Positions 44,206-52,229 of a stretch of DNA of 64,000 bases are shown here, piece by piece. The position numbers and the translations under genes were made by a program. The notes beneath the pieces were generated by a model. It did not search any database, had not been told where the DNA came from, and saw only the letters and a list, made by a program, of their open reading frames with translations. This stretch comes from Ochrobactrum vermis. GTDB taxonomy: Bacteria; Pseudomonadota; Alphaproteobacteria; Rhizobiales; Rhizobiaceae. The stretch covers positions 1,503,001 through 1,567,000 of the forward strand of contig NZ_PCOC01000002.1 of NCBI RefSeq assembly GCF_002975205.1, given 5' to 3'. Position 1 is the stretch's first letter. Each line of letters starts with the position of its first letter.

Positions 44206-44753
44206 CGGTTTCTCCGAAGCGTTACGATATTCGAGCCGCTCATATGTTCGGCGAGGCGATGTCTTGCCCGTGACAGCCGCGACATAACCGTTCCGACAGG
44301 TATGCCCAGCATGTCCGCCGCCTCGCCATAGCTGTAGCCTTCGACGACGATGAGCATCAGCACTGCGCGGTTGTCTTCCGGCAGCGTGTTGATCGCCTCT
44401 TCAAGCTGCTGCAACTGAAACGGATCGGTTTCGGTCGCTGCGACACTGACATTTTCCGCAGCGTCGAGTGTTTCATGCCGGGTACGAGCCCGGCTTTTAT
44501 AGCCATTGCGGTAAAGGTTGGTCATCATCGTGAGTATCCACCCACGCAGATTGAGCCCACGCCACTGGCCGCGCCGGGACAGCGCCTTCGCCACACAGTC
44601 CTGCAGGAGGTCCTCGCCTTCGGCGTCGGACTTTGCAAGGCTGCGCGAGTAACGCCGCATGACCGGCAGGAGGGCCAGAAGCTGGCCCTCGAAACTTTCA
44701 GGGGCGGGATGGCTCACATCGGCCTCATGGCTTTGCGGCGTGCCAGACTCCAT
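44202..44753 (-). CDS. ECF-type RNA polymerase sigma factor
   Basis: A 183-residue extracytoplasmic-function sigma factor. Region 2 covers about 25-95 (LLPVMRRYSRSLAKSDAEGEDLLQDC, then LRGWILTMMTNLYRN). Region 4 covers about 120-170 (LEEAINTLPEDNRAVLMLIV, then SYGEAADMLGIPVGTVMSRL). The start ATG at 44753 lies 29 bases inside the preceding secreted-protein gene, and its end overlaps the anti-sigma gene by four bases, so the three are coupled. The regulon is unknown; ECF operons usually include their own promoter among targets. Confidence 0.92.
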   Translation of the reverse strand: MESGTPQSHEADVSHPAPESFEGQLLALLPVMRRYSRSLAKSDAEGEDLLQDCVAKALSRRGQWRGLNLRGWILTMMTNLYRNGYKSRARTRHETLDAAENVSVAATETDPFQLQQLEEAINTLPEDNRAVLMLIVVEGYSYGEAADMLGIPVGTVMSRLSRARHRLAEHMSGSNIVTLRRNR

Positions 44754-45105
44754 TAACGCCGTCTCCGGTCACGTCGCCGGGCTTCTTGTCCTTCACCCAA
44801 TAATAGAGCGGCATTCCGTCTTTTGCCCATTGCTCGCTGCCATCCTTGCGCTTGACCAGCGTATATGCACCAGAAGCTTTCGCTCCACTCATCGCCATGA
44901 AGGGCGGCCAGTTCTTGGCGCAAGTATCATAGCAGTTGGATTCGCCCTTGCTATCCTTGTCGAATGTATAGAGCGTCATGTCCTTGACGCCTGCAAGAAC
45001 CTGCCCCTTCGAGCTTTCCATCGTCTTGACGGATGGCGCCGCCAGAGCAGCTGACGCGGCCACGGTTGCGATTGCCAGTACGGACATAAAACCAAACGTT
45101 TTCAT
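44725..45105 (-). CDS. Secreted protein of the Lipoprotein_15/COG4315 family
   Basis: A 126-residue periplasmic protein. The signal peptide is about residues 1-23 (MSVLAIATVAASAALAA). Two copies of the family repeat follow: VLAGVKDMTLYTFDKDSKGESNCYDTCAKNWPPF and a second ending GMPLYYWVKDKKPGDVTGDG. The first contains a CxxxC cysteine pair. The start is the ATG at 45105 with GAGG upstream; a GTG 12 bases out is less likely. No lipobox is seen. The function of the family is not established. It is first in an operon with the ECF sigma and anti-sigma genes, overlapping the sigma start, which suggests it is a product or sensor of the sigma-controlled envelope response. Confidence 0.83.
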   Translation of the reverse strand: MKTFGFMSVLAIATVAASAALAAPSVKTMESSKGQVLAGVKDMTLYTFDKDSKGESNCYDTCAKNWPPFMAMSGAKASGAYTLVKRKDGSEQWAKDGMPLYYWVKDKKPGDVTGDGVNGVWHAAKP

Positions 45106-45250
45106 GATCTGCCTCACGAGGGTTCCAATCGCGACATGCGATATGGAGGTAAGACAATCGAAGACCGCGATTTATTCCCGGCGCCGCAAATTATTTTTCC
45201 AATCCCGGATTTGAGAACCGCAAAACCCATTGATTAGCGGGCAAGAATTA

Positions 45251-45288
45251 TTATATGTATAGCTACACATATAATAGATAGCTATACA
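45251..45288. promoter_or_regulatory. Tandem MarR-type operators over the marR start
   Basis: Site 1 at 45251-45274 is a near-perfect 24-base palindrome, TTATATGTATAG with CTACACATATAA (11 of 12 positions). Site 2 is centred 19 bases downstream on ATAGCTAT (45278-45285), with the same ATAGCTA core, and abuts the ATG at 45289. Two sites about two helical turns apart would allow side-by-side dimer binding. There is no good ribosome site here, so binding may block both transcription and the start region. Confidence 0.7.
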
Positions 45289-45747
45289 ATGTCCCAGTCA
45301 AAACATAATCTCGAAGCGGCTTTCACGATGGAGCTTTCCACGGCCGCGCGCAAAATGCGCAACCTGTTCGATTCCCGCGTCCGCGAACGCGGGTTAACGT
45401 TGGCGCGCGCCCGGCTACTCCTGCTTCTCACCCAGCAGCGCCGCTGGAACCAGCGTGAACTGGCGGATGCTCTGGAAATCGAGCATCCATCCGTGGTGCG
45501 CCTTCTGGACGGCCTTGAAAAGCAGGGCTTGATCTACCGTGCTGCGGTTGAAGACGACCGCCGTGCGAAGCGCATCGAACTGACGGATGAAGCGCAGGCG
45601 CAGGTGCGCGAGCTGCAGGAAATCACCCGCAACATCCGGTCGGAGCTGCTGCAACGCATAGACATGCAGTCGCTGGAAACGGCGCTCTCGGTGCTTCAGG
45701 AAATCAGCCAGACGATGGAGACGACACTCGCGGACAAAGACCGCTAG
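45289..45747 (+). CDS. MarR family transcriptional regulator of the efflux operon
   Basis: A 152-residue winged-helix repressor. The DNA-binding part is about 35-105: ARARLLLLLTQQRRWNQREL, then DALEIEHPSVVRLLDGLEKQ for the recognition helix, and the wing EDDRRAKRIELTDEA. Helices at both ends form the dimer interface. It stands first in marR-emrB-emrA and is preceded by a strong palindrome, so it is almost certainly autoregulated and derepressed by a small toxic ligand. The start ATG at 45289 lacks a clear ribosome site. It is divergent from the ECF sigma operon. Confidence 0.9.
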   Translation: MSQSKHNLEAAFTMELSTAARKMRNLFDSRVRERGLTLARARLLLLLTQQRRWNQRELADALEIEHPSVVRLLDGLEKQGLIYRAAVEDDRRAKRIELTDEAQAQVRELQEITRNIRSELLQRIDMQSLETALSVLQEISQTMETTLADKDR

Positions 45748-45751
45748 AAAC

Positions 45752-47419
45752 ATGTCGGAAGAGAATAAAGATCAGCAGGTGCAACAGGCCTCCACGGTAG
45801 ACCAACCGGATGAGAAGCCGACTGCGCCCGCACAGGCAAGTGCGCCCGCTCGTCATATGCCGGTTTACATGTCGGCGATCTACATCGCGGCATCTGTTTT
45901 GATGTGGTCGACGCGCGGTCTCAGCATGTACTTCATCTCCGCCAATACGCAGCAGATACAGGGCTCGCTTGGCGCAACACTGACCGAGACCTCATGGCTG
46001 ATCGCAGCCTATATGGCTCCTTATGCCAGCCTGACGATCCTTCTCGTCAAGATCCGCACGCAGTTCGGCCTACGGCGCTTTGCGGAAATTGCAATCGCCG
46101 TCTTCCTGATTTCCTCTCTGCTGCACTTGCTGGTCTATGACATCTGGTCGGCGATACCGATCCGCTTCATAGCGGGTGCTGCCGCAGCACCGGTATCGAC
46201 CATCGGCTTTCTCTACATGCTTGAAGCCTTTCCGCCCGCCAAGAAGATGACGTGGGGCCTCAGCCTCGCGCTGACCTGTTCGGCTGCGGCAGGCCCGCTC
46301 GCCCGCGTCATCTCGCCAATGCTGTTCGAAATCGGGCAATGGCAGCAGCTCTATATGGTCGAGATCGGCCTGTCGCTTACAGCCTTCGCCGTCGTTTATG
46401 TCCTGCCATTAACGCAAGTCCCGCGCGCAAAAGTGTTGCACTGGCTGGATTTCGTCGCTTATGCACTGATTGCCATCGGTTTCGGACTTCTTGCGGTTAT
46501 TCTGGTTCAGGGAAAGAACTACTGGTGGTTCGAAGCCCCGTGGATCGGCGTGTGCCTTGCGATCTCGATAGCCGTCCTCGCCTGCGCTGCCGCAATCGAA
46601 CTCAATCGCGAACAGCCGCTGATGAATCTGCAATGGTTGTTCTCTCCCGAAATTCTGCGCTTCACGCTGATCCTGTTCATCTTCCGCATCGTGCTTGCCG
46701 AGCAGACGACTGGCGCAGTCGGTCTTTTTCAGGCATTCGGTCTGCAGGATGGTCAGAGCCGTGGCCTCTACCTCGTCATTCTCGCAGCTTCGCTGGCAGG
46801 CGGCATTGCCTGCGGCATGTGGATGAAGCTTGAACGCGTATCGTTCATATTCGGGCTGGCGCTGATCTTCATCGCAGCCGGTGCCTTTTTGGACAGCCAT
46901 GCAACGAACCTGACCCGTCCACACGACGCTTACCTTAGCCAGGCTCTGATCGCCTTTGGTGGCGCCCTGTTTCTGCCCCCGGCCATGCTGGCGGGCATCA
47001 CCAAGGCCCTGAAACAGGGACCAACCTATATGACGAGCTTCATCGTCATCTTTCTGTTCACCCAGAATATCGGCGGCCTTATCGGTTCAGCGGTGTTCGG
47101 CACGTTCATCGCGATCCGCGAAAAGTACCATTCCGCCTATCTTGTGGAACAATTGGTCATGGCCAATCCCCTGGTCGCCCAGCGCGTTCAGGCACTTTCC
47201 GGCACCTATGCAAAGGTTTTGGCTGATCAGGGACTGACCAAGGCCGAAGGGCTGGCGCTTCTCGGGCAACGGGTCACGAAGGAAGCGACAGTGCTGTCCT
47301 ATAATGATGCTTTTCTCGCGATCTCGGTCATTGCGGTCCTCTCGCTCGCTTGCCTGATCGCCTATCGCCTCTATGAAAACATACAAGCGCGCCGCCATAG
47401 CGCGGCGGCAACCAGTTAG
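45752..47419 (+). CDS. emrB: MFS multidrug efflux permease, DHA2/EmrB type
   Basis: A 555-residue major facilitator with 14 predicted helices after a 30-residue acidic, low-complexity N-terminus (EENKDQQVQQAS). Seen: SANTQQIQGSLGATLTETSW at helix 1-2, a YMLEAFPPAKKM loop and GPLARVISPMLFEIG, comparable with antiporter motif C. The size and helix count match EmrB-type members that work with a periplasmic adaptor. The ATG at 45752 is four bases after marR. The stop codon TAG falls at the first bases of a 105-bp repeat, so the original C-terminus may have been changed by repeat insertion. It exports hydrophobic toxicants. Confidence 0.88.
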   Translation: MSEENKDQQVQQASTVDQPDEKPTAPAQASAPARHMPVYMSAIYIAASVLMWSTRGLSMYFISANTQQIQGSLGATLTETSWLIAAYMAPYASLTILLVKIRTQFGLRRFAEIAIAVFLISSLLHLLVYDIWSAIPIRFIAGAAAAPVSTIGFLYMLEAFPPAKKMTWGLSLALTCSAAAGPLARVISPMLFEIGQWQQLYMVEIGLSLTAFAVVYVLPLTQVPRAKVLHWLDFVAYALIAIGFGLLAVILVQGKNYWWFEAPWIGVCLAISIAVLACAAAIELNREQPLMNLQWLFSPEILRFTLILFIFRIVLAEQTTGAVGLFQAFGLQDGQSRGLYLVILAASLAGGIACGMWMKLERVSFIFGLALIFIAAGAFLDSHATNLTRPHDAYLSQALIAFGGALFLPPAMLAGITKALKQGPTYMTSFIVIFLFTQNIGGLIGSAVFGTFIAIREKYHSAYLVEQLVMANPLVAQRVQALSGTYAKVLADQGLTKAEGLALLGQRVTKEATVLSYNDAFLAISVIAVLSLACLIAYRLYENIQARRHSAAATS

Positions 47420-47520
47420 AGCGCGTTTCGATCTGATACAATCAGATCGGCGCTCTGGATATTTGTTCTAACGCGCATCTAGTCCGAAAACCGTTTCATA
47501 CTTTTCGGGATGCGCTCTAA
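47416..47520. repeat. Bru-RS-like 105-bp palindromic intergenic repeat
   Basis: The element is bounded by perfect eight-base terminal inverted repeats, TTAGAGCG at 47416-47423 and CGCTCTAA at 47513-47520. Inside are AGAGCGC/GCGCTCT (47418-47424 with 47450-47456) enclosing the nine-pair hairpin CGATCTGAT-ACA-ATCAGATCG (47429-47449). Size and ends agree with the Brucella Bru-RS repeats as I recall them, elements that also serve as insertion-sequence targets. It lies between emrB and emrA, supplying the emrB stop codon. A half copy is at 20075. Confidence 0.75.
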
Positions 47521-47538
47521 ATCGACGAGTATTTGAAA

Positions 47539-48591
47539 ATGACAGTTGGAAAACAATATATACGCGGCGGTCTAGCCCTCATCATCGGCCTTGCAGGCGT
47601 TCTGATGGTGCTGTGGGCGTGGCAGCTGCCGCCTTTCAAACACAGCGTCGAGACCACCGATAATGCCTATATCCGTGGCCAGGTGACCGTTATTAGCCCG
47701 CAGGTTGCCGGCTATGTCACCAAGGTCAAAGTCAGGGACTATCAAATGGTGAAGCAGGGCGATCTCCTGATAGAGATCGACGGTCGCAGCTATCAGCAGA
47801 AGCTGGATCAGGCGCTGGCCGCTCTCAATAGCAAAAAGGCAGCCCTTGCCAATTCGGAACAGAGCCAGCATTCGGCTGAAGCGACGATCCAGTCGCGGCA
47901 GGCGCAGATTTCCGGCGCCAAGGCCGCTCTCGAAGTGGCCGAGGCCAATGCGAAGCGTGTCGAAGCCCTGCTGCCGCGCGGCGTGACCACGCAAAGCTCT
48001 GCCGATACCGCACATGGAACCCTGCTTCAGGCACAAGCCTCTGTTGACGAAGCTCAAGCCGCACTGGCTGTTGCCCAACAGGACCTGCAAGCCATTATCG
48101 TCAATCGCGACAGCCTCAATGCCGACATCGCCAATGCGGAAGCAACCGTCGAGCTGGCACGGATCGACCTGCAGAACACCCGCATCGTTGCACCGCGCGA
48201 CGGCACACTCGGCGAAGTGGGCGTGCGGCTCGGCCAATATGTGACGGCAGGAACGCAGCTCGTCTCCGTCGTACCGAAGACCAAATGGGTGATGGCGAAT
48301 TTCAAGGAAACACAGCTCTACGGCATGAAGGTCGGCCAGCCGGTTACTTTTACCGTCGATGCCTTGCGTCACGCGCAGCTCACAGGTCGCATAGAAGCCT
48401 TTGCACCCGCAGCGGGTTCAGAGTTCAGCGTCATCAAGTCCGACAATGCGACCGGCAATTTCACCAAGATTACGCAGCGCCTTTCCGTCCGCATCGCTAT
48501 TGATGAAGATCAGCCGGATGCGGCACGTCTGGCACCCGGCATGTCGGTCGTGGTCCGTGTCGACACCAAAACTGAACCCGTTACAAACTAG
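47539..48591 (+). CDS. emrA: HlyD/EmrA-family periplasmic adaptor of the efflux system
   Basis: A 350-residue membrane fusion protein. One transmembrane helix lies at about 8-28 (ALIIGLAGVLMVLWAWQL). The lipoyl half-motif follows (TDNAYIRGQVTVISPQVAGY) and a long coiled coil at about 85-195 (LDQALAALNSKKAALANSEQ and on). The second lipoyl half is NTRIVAPRDGTLGEVGVRLG, and the beta barrel has NFKETQLYGMKVGQ. It pairs with the EmrB-type permease to export compounds across both membranes with a TolC-like channel encoded elsewhere. The ATG at 47539 follows the repeat; a TTG six bases upstream is in frame. Its last four bases overlap the deacetylase gene on the other strand. Confidence 0.92.
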   Translation: MTVGKQYIRGGLALIIGLAGVLMVLWAWQLPPFKHSVETTDNAYIRGQVTVISPQVAGYVTKVKVRDYQMVKQGDLLIEIDGRSYQQKLDQALAALNSKKAALANSEQSQHSAEATIQSRQAQISGAKAALEVAEANAKRVEALLPRGVTTQSSADTAHGTLLQAQASVDEAQAALAVAQQDLQAIIVNRDSLNADIANAEATVELARIDLQNTRIVAPRDGTLGEVGVRLGQYVTAGTQLVSVVPKTKWVMANFKETQLYGMKVGQPVTFTVDALRHAQLTGRIEAFAPAAGSEFSVIKSDNATGNFTKITQRLSVRIAIDEDQPDAARLAPGMSVVVRVDTKTEPVTN

Positions 48592-49244
48592 AACAGTCGC
48601 AGTTTTCTGGCATGAAAAGCTTCGGCGTAGGTCTCAGGTGCGCGGCATTCCATGCCGCGCAGCCGGGCAAGCCCACGAAAGGTTTCCGGGTCGAACCAGT
48701 CCTTCGAACGCTGGGTGCCGAAGTGCTTCATCAACAGATCGATCTTGCGATCCATGATCGCAGCCGGTAGCGCCGAATAGGCGTTGGGCTGCCCAAGATC
48801 GCCATCCCATTTTGGAATTTCGTATTCAAGGATCACCTGATCGCGGAAGAGATTCCATGTCAGTTCGTTGATGGTGCGGTGATCCTGATGGGCGTCGCCA
48901 TGGCGATGGGTGAAGACCATATCCGGTTGCCCGCGCCCGCGCTGTTCGATCAGCCATTGCTTTATTGCGCGGCTCTGTGCCGGGAAATAGCTATCCTCGA
49001 ATGAAGCAAGATGGATGTTGAAACTGTCTATCCCACGCAGGAAATCGCGTGCCGAAGCTTCTGCCTCCGCACGCCTTTGCTCATTGCCTGACAGAACGCA
49101 CCACTCCACATGCAGCGGCGTGCCGCTCTCGATCAGGCTCAGAAGCGTACCGCCGCAACCGATCTCGATATCATCCGAATGCGCGCCCAGACAAAGCAGC
49201 TGAAGCGGACGACTGTGATTTGCGAGCGAACGCAGATCGATCAT
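48588..49244 (-). CDS. PIG-L family deacetylase
   Basis: A 218-residue zinc-dependent de-N-acetylase of the PIG-L/LmbE fold. The metal motif is clear: LCLGAHSDDIEIGCGGTLLS near residues 17-36 (AHxDD), with a second histidine pair in THRHGDAHQDHRTI near 97-110. Family members remove N-acetyl groups from sugars. It is the last gene of a three-gene operon with a nucleotidyltransferase and a C-methyltransferase; its ATG overlaps the preceding stop. Inference: it deacetylates an amino sugar in the same nucleotide-sugar pathway, leaving a free amine. Confidence 0.88.
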   Translation of the reverse strand: MIDLRSLANHSRPLQLLCLGAHSDDIEIGCGGTLLSLIESGTPLHVEWCVLSGNEQRRAEAEASARDFLRGIDSFNIHLASFEDSYFPAQSRAIKQWLIEQRGRGQPDMVFTHRHGDAHQDHRTINELTWNLFRDQVILEYEIPKWDGDLGQPNAYSALPAAIMDRKIDLLMKHFGTQRSKDWFDPETFRGLARLRGMECRAPETYAEAFHARKLRLF

Positions 49245-50059
49245 AGCGCTATCGCGACATTGGTGGCCCGGCGTTCCGCCTGCTCCGCCTTGTGCTTCTT
49301 CCAGGGCATATCGCCCTTTTCGACCATATCCTCAAGCGTCTGCCAGTCGCGCAGCGTATCCATCGACCGCCAGAAGCCCTCATATTTATAGGCCATAAGC
49401 TGGTTCTCGGCGATCAGACGGCCGAAGGGCTCAAGCACCAGTTCCTCGCCTTCGCGCATATAGTCAAAGATTTCCTTGCGGAAGAGGAAATAGCCGCCAT
49501 TGATCCAGATGTCCGACGTGTTCGACGTCCGGAATGCGCGCACATCACCACCTTCGCCAATGTCGGCAAGGTGATAGGTCAGCGGAGGACGGACTGCGAG
49601 AAAGCAGGCAATCTTGCCGCTGGCACGAAAGCGTTCGGTCATGTCATCAAGGTCGACATCGCTGAGACCGTCGCTGTAATTGGCGAGGAACATATCCTCA
49701 TTCGCCACATGCGATCGGGCACTCCAGAGCCTCTCGCCGATATTGCGCCAGATCCCCGTATCGAGCAGCGTCACACTCCAGTCGCGATCCACTTCCTCAA
49801 GCAATTGCACGTTGCGCCCTCCGTCCGAAACCACGCAGTCGGCGAAGGTCTGCGGGCGGATCGTCAGGAAGAAATCCTTCACGACATTGGCCTTGTAGCC
49901 CAGACACAGAACGAAGTCGTTGTGCCCGTAATCGCTGTAATATTCCATGACGTGATGCAGGATCGGCTGATGGCCGAGCGGGATCATCGGTTTCGGGATA
50001 TTCTCCGAATATTCGCGGATTCTGGTTCCAAGACCGCCGCAGAACAAAACGACTTTCAT
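49241..50059 (-). CDS. rfbF: Glucose-1-phosphate cytidylyltransferase-like sugar nucleotidyltransferase
   Basis: A 272-residue nucleotidyltransferase that should activate a sugar 1-phosphate with CTP. The N-terminal loop VLFCGGLGTRIREYSENIPKPMI shows GGxGTR and the KP substrate lysine. Further RfbF-like features are VTLLDTG, NYSDGLSDVDLDDM (metal aspartates), INGGYFLFRKEIFDY and FWRSMDTLRDW. Similarity is to CDP-glucose-forming enzymes rather than RmlA. However, no CDP-glucose 4,6-dehydratase (RfbG) or RfbH lies in the window, so the symbol marks family, not proven product. ATG at 50059 is three bases after the methyltransferase stop. Confidence 0.8.
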   Translation of the reverse strand: MKVVLFCGGLGTRIREYSENIPKPMIPLGHQPILHHVMEYYSDYGHNDFVLCLGYKANVVKDFFLTIRPQTFADCVVSDGGRNVQLLEEVDRDWSVTLLDTGIWRNIGERLWSARSHVANEDMFLANYSDGLSDVDLDDMTERFRASGKIACFLAVRPPLTYHLADIGEGGDVRAFRTSNTSDIWINGGYFLFRKEIFDYMREGEELVLEPFGRLIAENQLMAYKYEGFWRSMDTLRDWQTLEDMVEKGDMPWKKHKAEQAERRATNVAIAL

Positions 50060-50062
50060 GAT

Positions 50063-51364
50063 TTACCGCTCCTCTGTGAGTAGTGCCGGGTCAATCAACG
50101 TGACGTGCGGGATGGGAATGATGAACTTCGCGCCCCATTCGACCACGTGCTGCATCTGCCGGATGATCTCGTCCTTGAAATTCCATGGCAGGATGAGGAT
50201 GTAGTCGGGACGGTATTTGTCGATTGCCGACACGTCGTAGATCGGAATGTGCATGCCCGGCGTGAAACGCCCGTGCTTGTAGGGATTACGGTCGACCGTG
50301 AAATCCAGGAAATCCGTGCCGATGCCGCAATAGTTCAGAAGCGTATTGCCCTTGCCCGGCGCGCCGTAGCCGCAGATGCGTTTGCCGGCATTCTTGGCAG
50401 CGATCAGGAAGGACAGAAGATCGCGTTTGGTTCTCCGGGTCTTTTCGGCAAACTGTTCATAAGTCGAAATCTCGTTGAGGCCGAAACTCTCTTCGCGCTT
50501 CAAAAGTGCGGCGACACGCGGTCCCGCCTTCCGCTTGCTGCTGTTATGCGCAAGGTACACACGCAGCGACCCGCCGTGGGTTGGCAATTCCTCCACATCG
50601 ATGATCTTCAGGTGATGGCGGTGCGCCATGTACCGGATCGTCAGCAACGAGAAATACGAGAAATGTTCGTGATAGATCGTGTCGAACTGGTTCTGCTCGA
50701 TCAGATTGGCAAGGTGCGGAAACTCCAGCGTAATGACGCCTTCCGGTTTCAAGAACAGTTGCAGACCGCGCACAAAGTCATTGAGATCAGGGACTTGCGC
50801 CAGAACGTTGTTACCGATCAGGAGGTCGGCCTTGCGCCCGGCACCGACGAGTTCGACGGCAAGCGTCGAGCCGAAGAAATCCACGCGCGTCGGCACACCC
50901 TTGGCAATTGCCGCCTCCGCCACATTGGCGGCCGGTTCTATGCCGAGGATCGGGATGCCCTTCGGCAGAAAATGCTGCAGCAGATAACCGTCATTGCTTG
51001 CGATCTCGACCACGAAGCTGTTTTCGTTCAGCTCCAGCCTCTCGGTGATCTCGTCACAATAGGTCTTCGCGTGGCTAACCCAGCTCGTGGCGAAGGACGA
51101 GAAATAGGCATACTCGGTGAAAATTTCCGCAGGTGAGAAATACTCCTTCAGCTGCACCAGGTAACAATGATCGCAGACGAGCGCATAGAGCGGGTAGTAA
51201 GGCTCCATGCGGTCGAGGCGATCCGCCGTGATGAAGCTCTCGCAAGGCGGTGACATCCCAAGATCAACGAAGGTATGCTTGAGTAGTTTACCGCACAGGC
51301 GACAGCCGGTCTGCTCTTGCGCCATGCTCGTGCTCCGCGAAATATCCGGCGTCTGGATGGTCAT
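50063..51364 (-). CDS. Nucleotide-sugar C-methyltransferase (Methyltransf_13/14 architecture)
   Basis: A 433-residue three-part enzyme. The N-terminal zinc-binding region has CRLCG near 21-25 and CDHCY near 63-67. The central SAM domain has FVVEIASNDGYLLQHFL, with IASNDG as motif I, and a conserved HEHFSYFSL stretch near 230. The C-terminal Rossmann-like domain has ICGYGAPGKGNTLLNYCGI. This architecture matches sugar C-methyltransferases such as TylC3, which add a branch methyl to a keto-deoxy sugar nucleotide. It is first in the operon with the cytidylyltransferase and deacetylase. The ATG is at 51364; one 39 bases further in is possible. It implies a branched-chain sugar in the polysaccharide. 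Confidence 0.88.
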   Translation of the reverse strand: MTIQTPDISRSTSMAQEQTGCRLCGKLLKHTFVDLGMSPPCESFITADRLDRMEPYYPLYALVCDHCYLVQLKEYFSPAEIFTEYAYFSSFATSWVSHAKTYCDEITERLELNENSFVVEIASNDGYLLQHFLPKGIPILGIEPAANVAEAAIAKGVPTRVDFFGSTLAVELVGAGRKADLLIGNNVLAQVPDLNDFVRGLQLFLKPEGVITLEFPHLANLIEQNQFDTIYHEHFSYFSLLTIRYMAHRHHLKIIDVEELPTHGGSLRVYLAHNSSKRKAGPRVAALLKREESFGLNEISTYEQFAEKTRRTKRDLLSFLIAAKNAGKRICGYGAPGKGNTLLNYCGIGTDFLDFTVDRNPYKHGRFTPGMHIPIYDVSAIDKYRPDYILILPWNFKDEIIRQMQHVVEWGAKFIIPIPHVTLIDPALLTEER

Positions 51365-51704
51365 ACGTCATTCCTCGCCTCATCGAACCTTCAGGGCCGG
51401 TCCGTATGGGTTGATAGAGTTGAACTCCGATCCGCGTCGGATAACCAAAACTACTAAGCGGCCTAAAAATTGCCGAGACTGTCATCAGGGGCGAGCCGTA
51501 CATACGATAGGGCGCGACATTCACCGGACGGACTACGAGGAGTAGATACCCAATCTTCACCCTACGGCGGCGGGGGCGTAGAAACCTACCTCATTCGGAC
51601 AGGTTGGGCTCATCCGAAGGGCCATTCGGATGCATCGAAGAAGGTTCTATCGCCGGACTGCCCTCCTGTCAGAATGCTGATGTACTGCAATCCGGGGCAA
51701 AGAC
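51365..51704. other. 340-base intergenic region with divergent promoters
   Basis: It lies between the divergent C-methyltransferase and 3,5-epimerase genes. No gene was found. An eight-pair hairpin CATCCGAA-GGGCCA-TTCGGATG sits at 51611-51632, and a further copy of ATTCGGA lies at 51593-51599. A CTACG/CGTAG pair encloses a GC-rich stretch at 51562-51581. These could be regulator sites; promoters cannot be fixed by eye. Confidence 0.5.
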
Positions 51705-52229
51705 ATGCGTTTCACTTCACTCAACATCGATGGAGCCTGGTCTATCGAGCCGGAAAGGCTTGAAGACGAGCGCGGCTGGTTCGCACGGGTCTATTGCGAG
51801 GCGGCTTTCACCGAGCGACAGATGGAAACCCATTTCCCGCAGCACAGCCTCTCCTTTTCGCGCGAGGAAGGAACCCTGCGCGGCCTTCATTTCCAGAGCG
51901 AACCGCATTCCGAGACGAAGCTTGTCACCTGTTTGCAGGGTGTGATCTGGGATGTTCTGGTCGATCTGCGTCCGCATTCTCCAACCTATCAGCGCTGGAC
52001 CGGAGTGGAACTATCCGCAGAAAATGGCGTGCAGCTCTATATCCCCGAAGGATGCGCGCATGGCTTCCAGACCCTGACGCCCGACGTCCTCGTGCGCTAC
52101 ATGATTTCCAGGCCCTATGCGCCTGATTATGCGACGGGTTTACGCTACGACGATCCGTCTCTCGGCATATTGTGGCCGAACAAGCCGAGCGTCATTTCCG
52201 ACAAGGATCTGGCCTGGCCGCTACTTTAA
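51705..52229 (+). CDS. rfbC: dTDP-4-dehydrorhamnose 3,5-epimerase family protein
   Basis: A 174-residue cupin-fold epimerase. Seen: LRGLHFQ (58-64) with the catalytic His62, KLVTCLQGVIWDVLVDLR, the strand IPEGCAHGF (113-121) and Tyr138 in the position of the acid/base tyrosine (RPYAPDYATGLRYDDPSLGI). Family members epimerise C3 and C5 of 4-keto-6-deoxy nucleotide sugars. With no RmlA, RmlB or RmlD in view and a C-methyltransferase beside it, the natural substrate may be a different keto-sugar. It is the only plus-strand gene here and converges with the DUF4910 gene by a four-base overlap. Confidence 0.87.
   Translation: MRFTSLNIDGAWSIEPERLEDERGWFARVYCEAAFTERQMETHFPQHSLSFSREEGTLRGLHFQSEPHSETKLVTCLQGVIWDVLVDLRPHSPTYQRWTGVELSAENGVQLYIPEGCAHGFQTLTPDVLVRYMISRPYAPDYATGLRYDDPSLGILWPNKPSVISDKDLAWPLL

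Noticed and set aside
49241..52229. Classical dTDP-rhamnose operon
   Set aside because: Only the 3,5-epimerase family member is present. The nucleotidyltransferase is of the cytidylyl type and no RmlB or RmlD was recognised.
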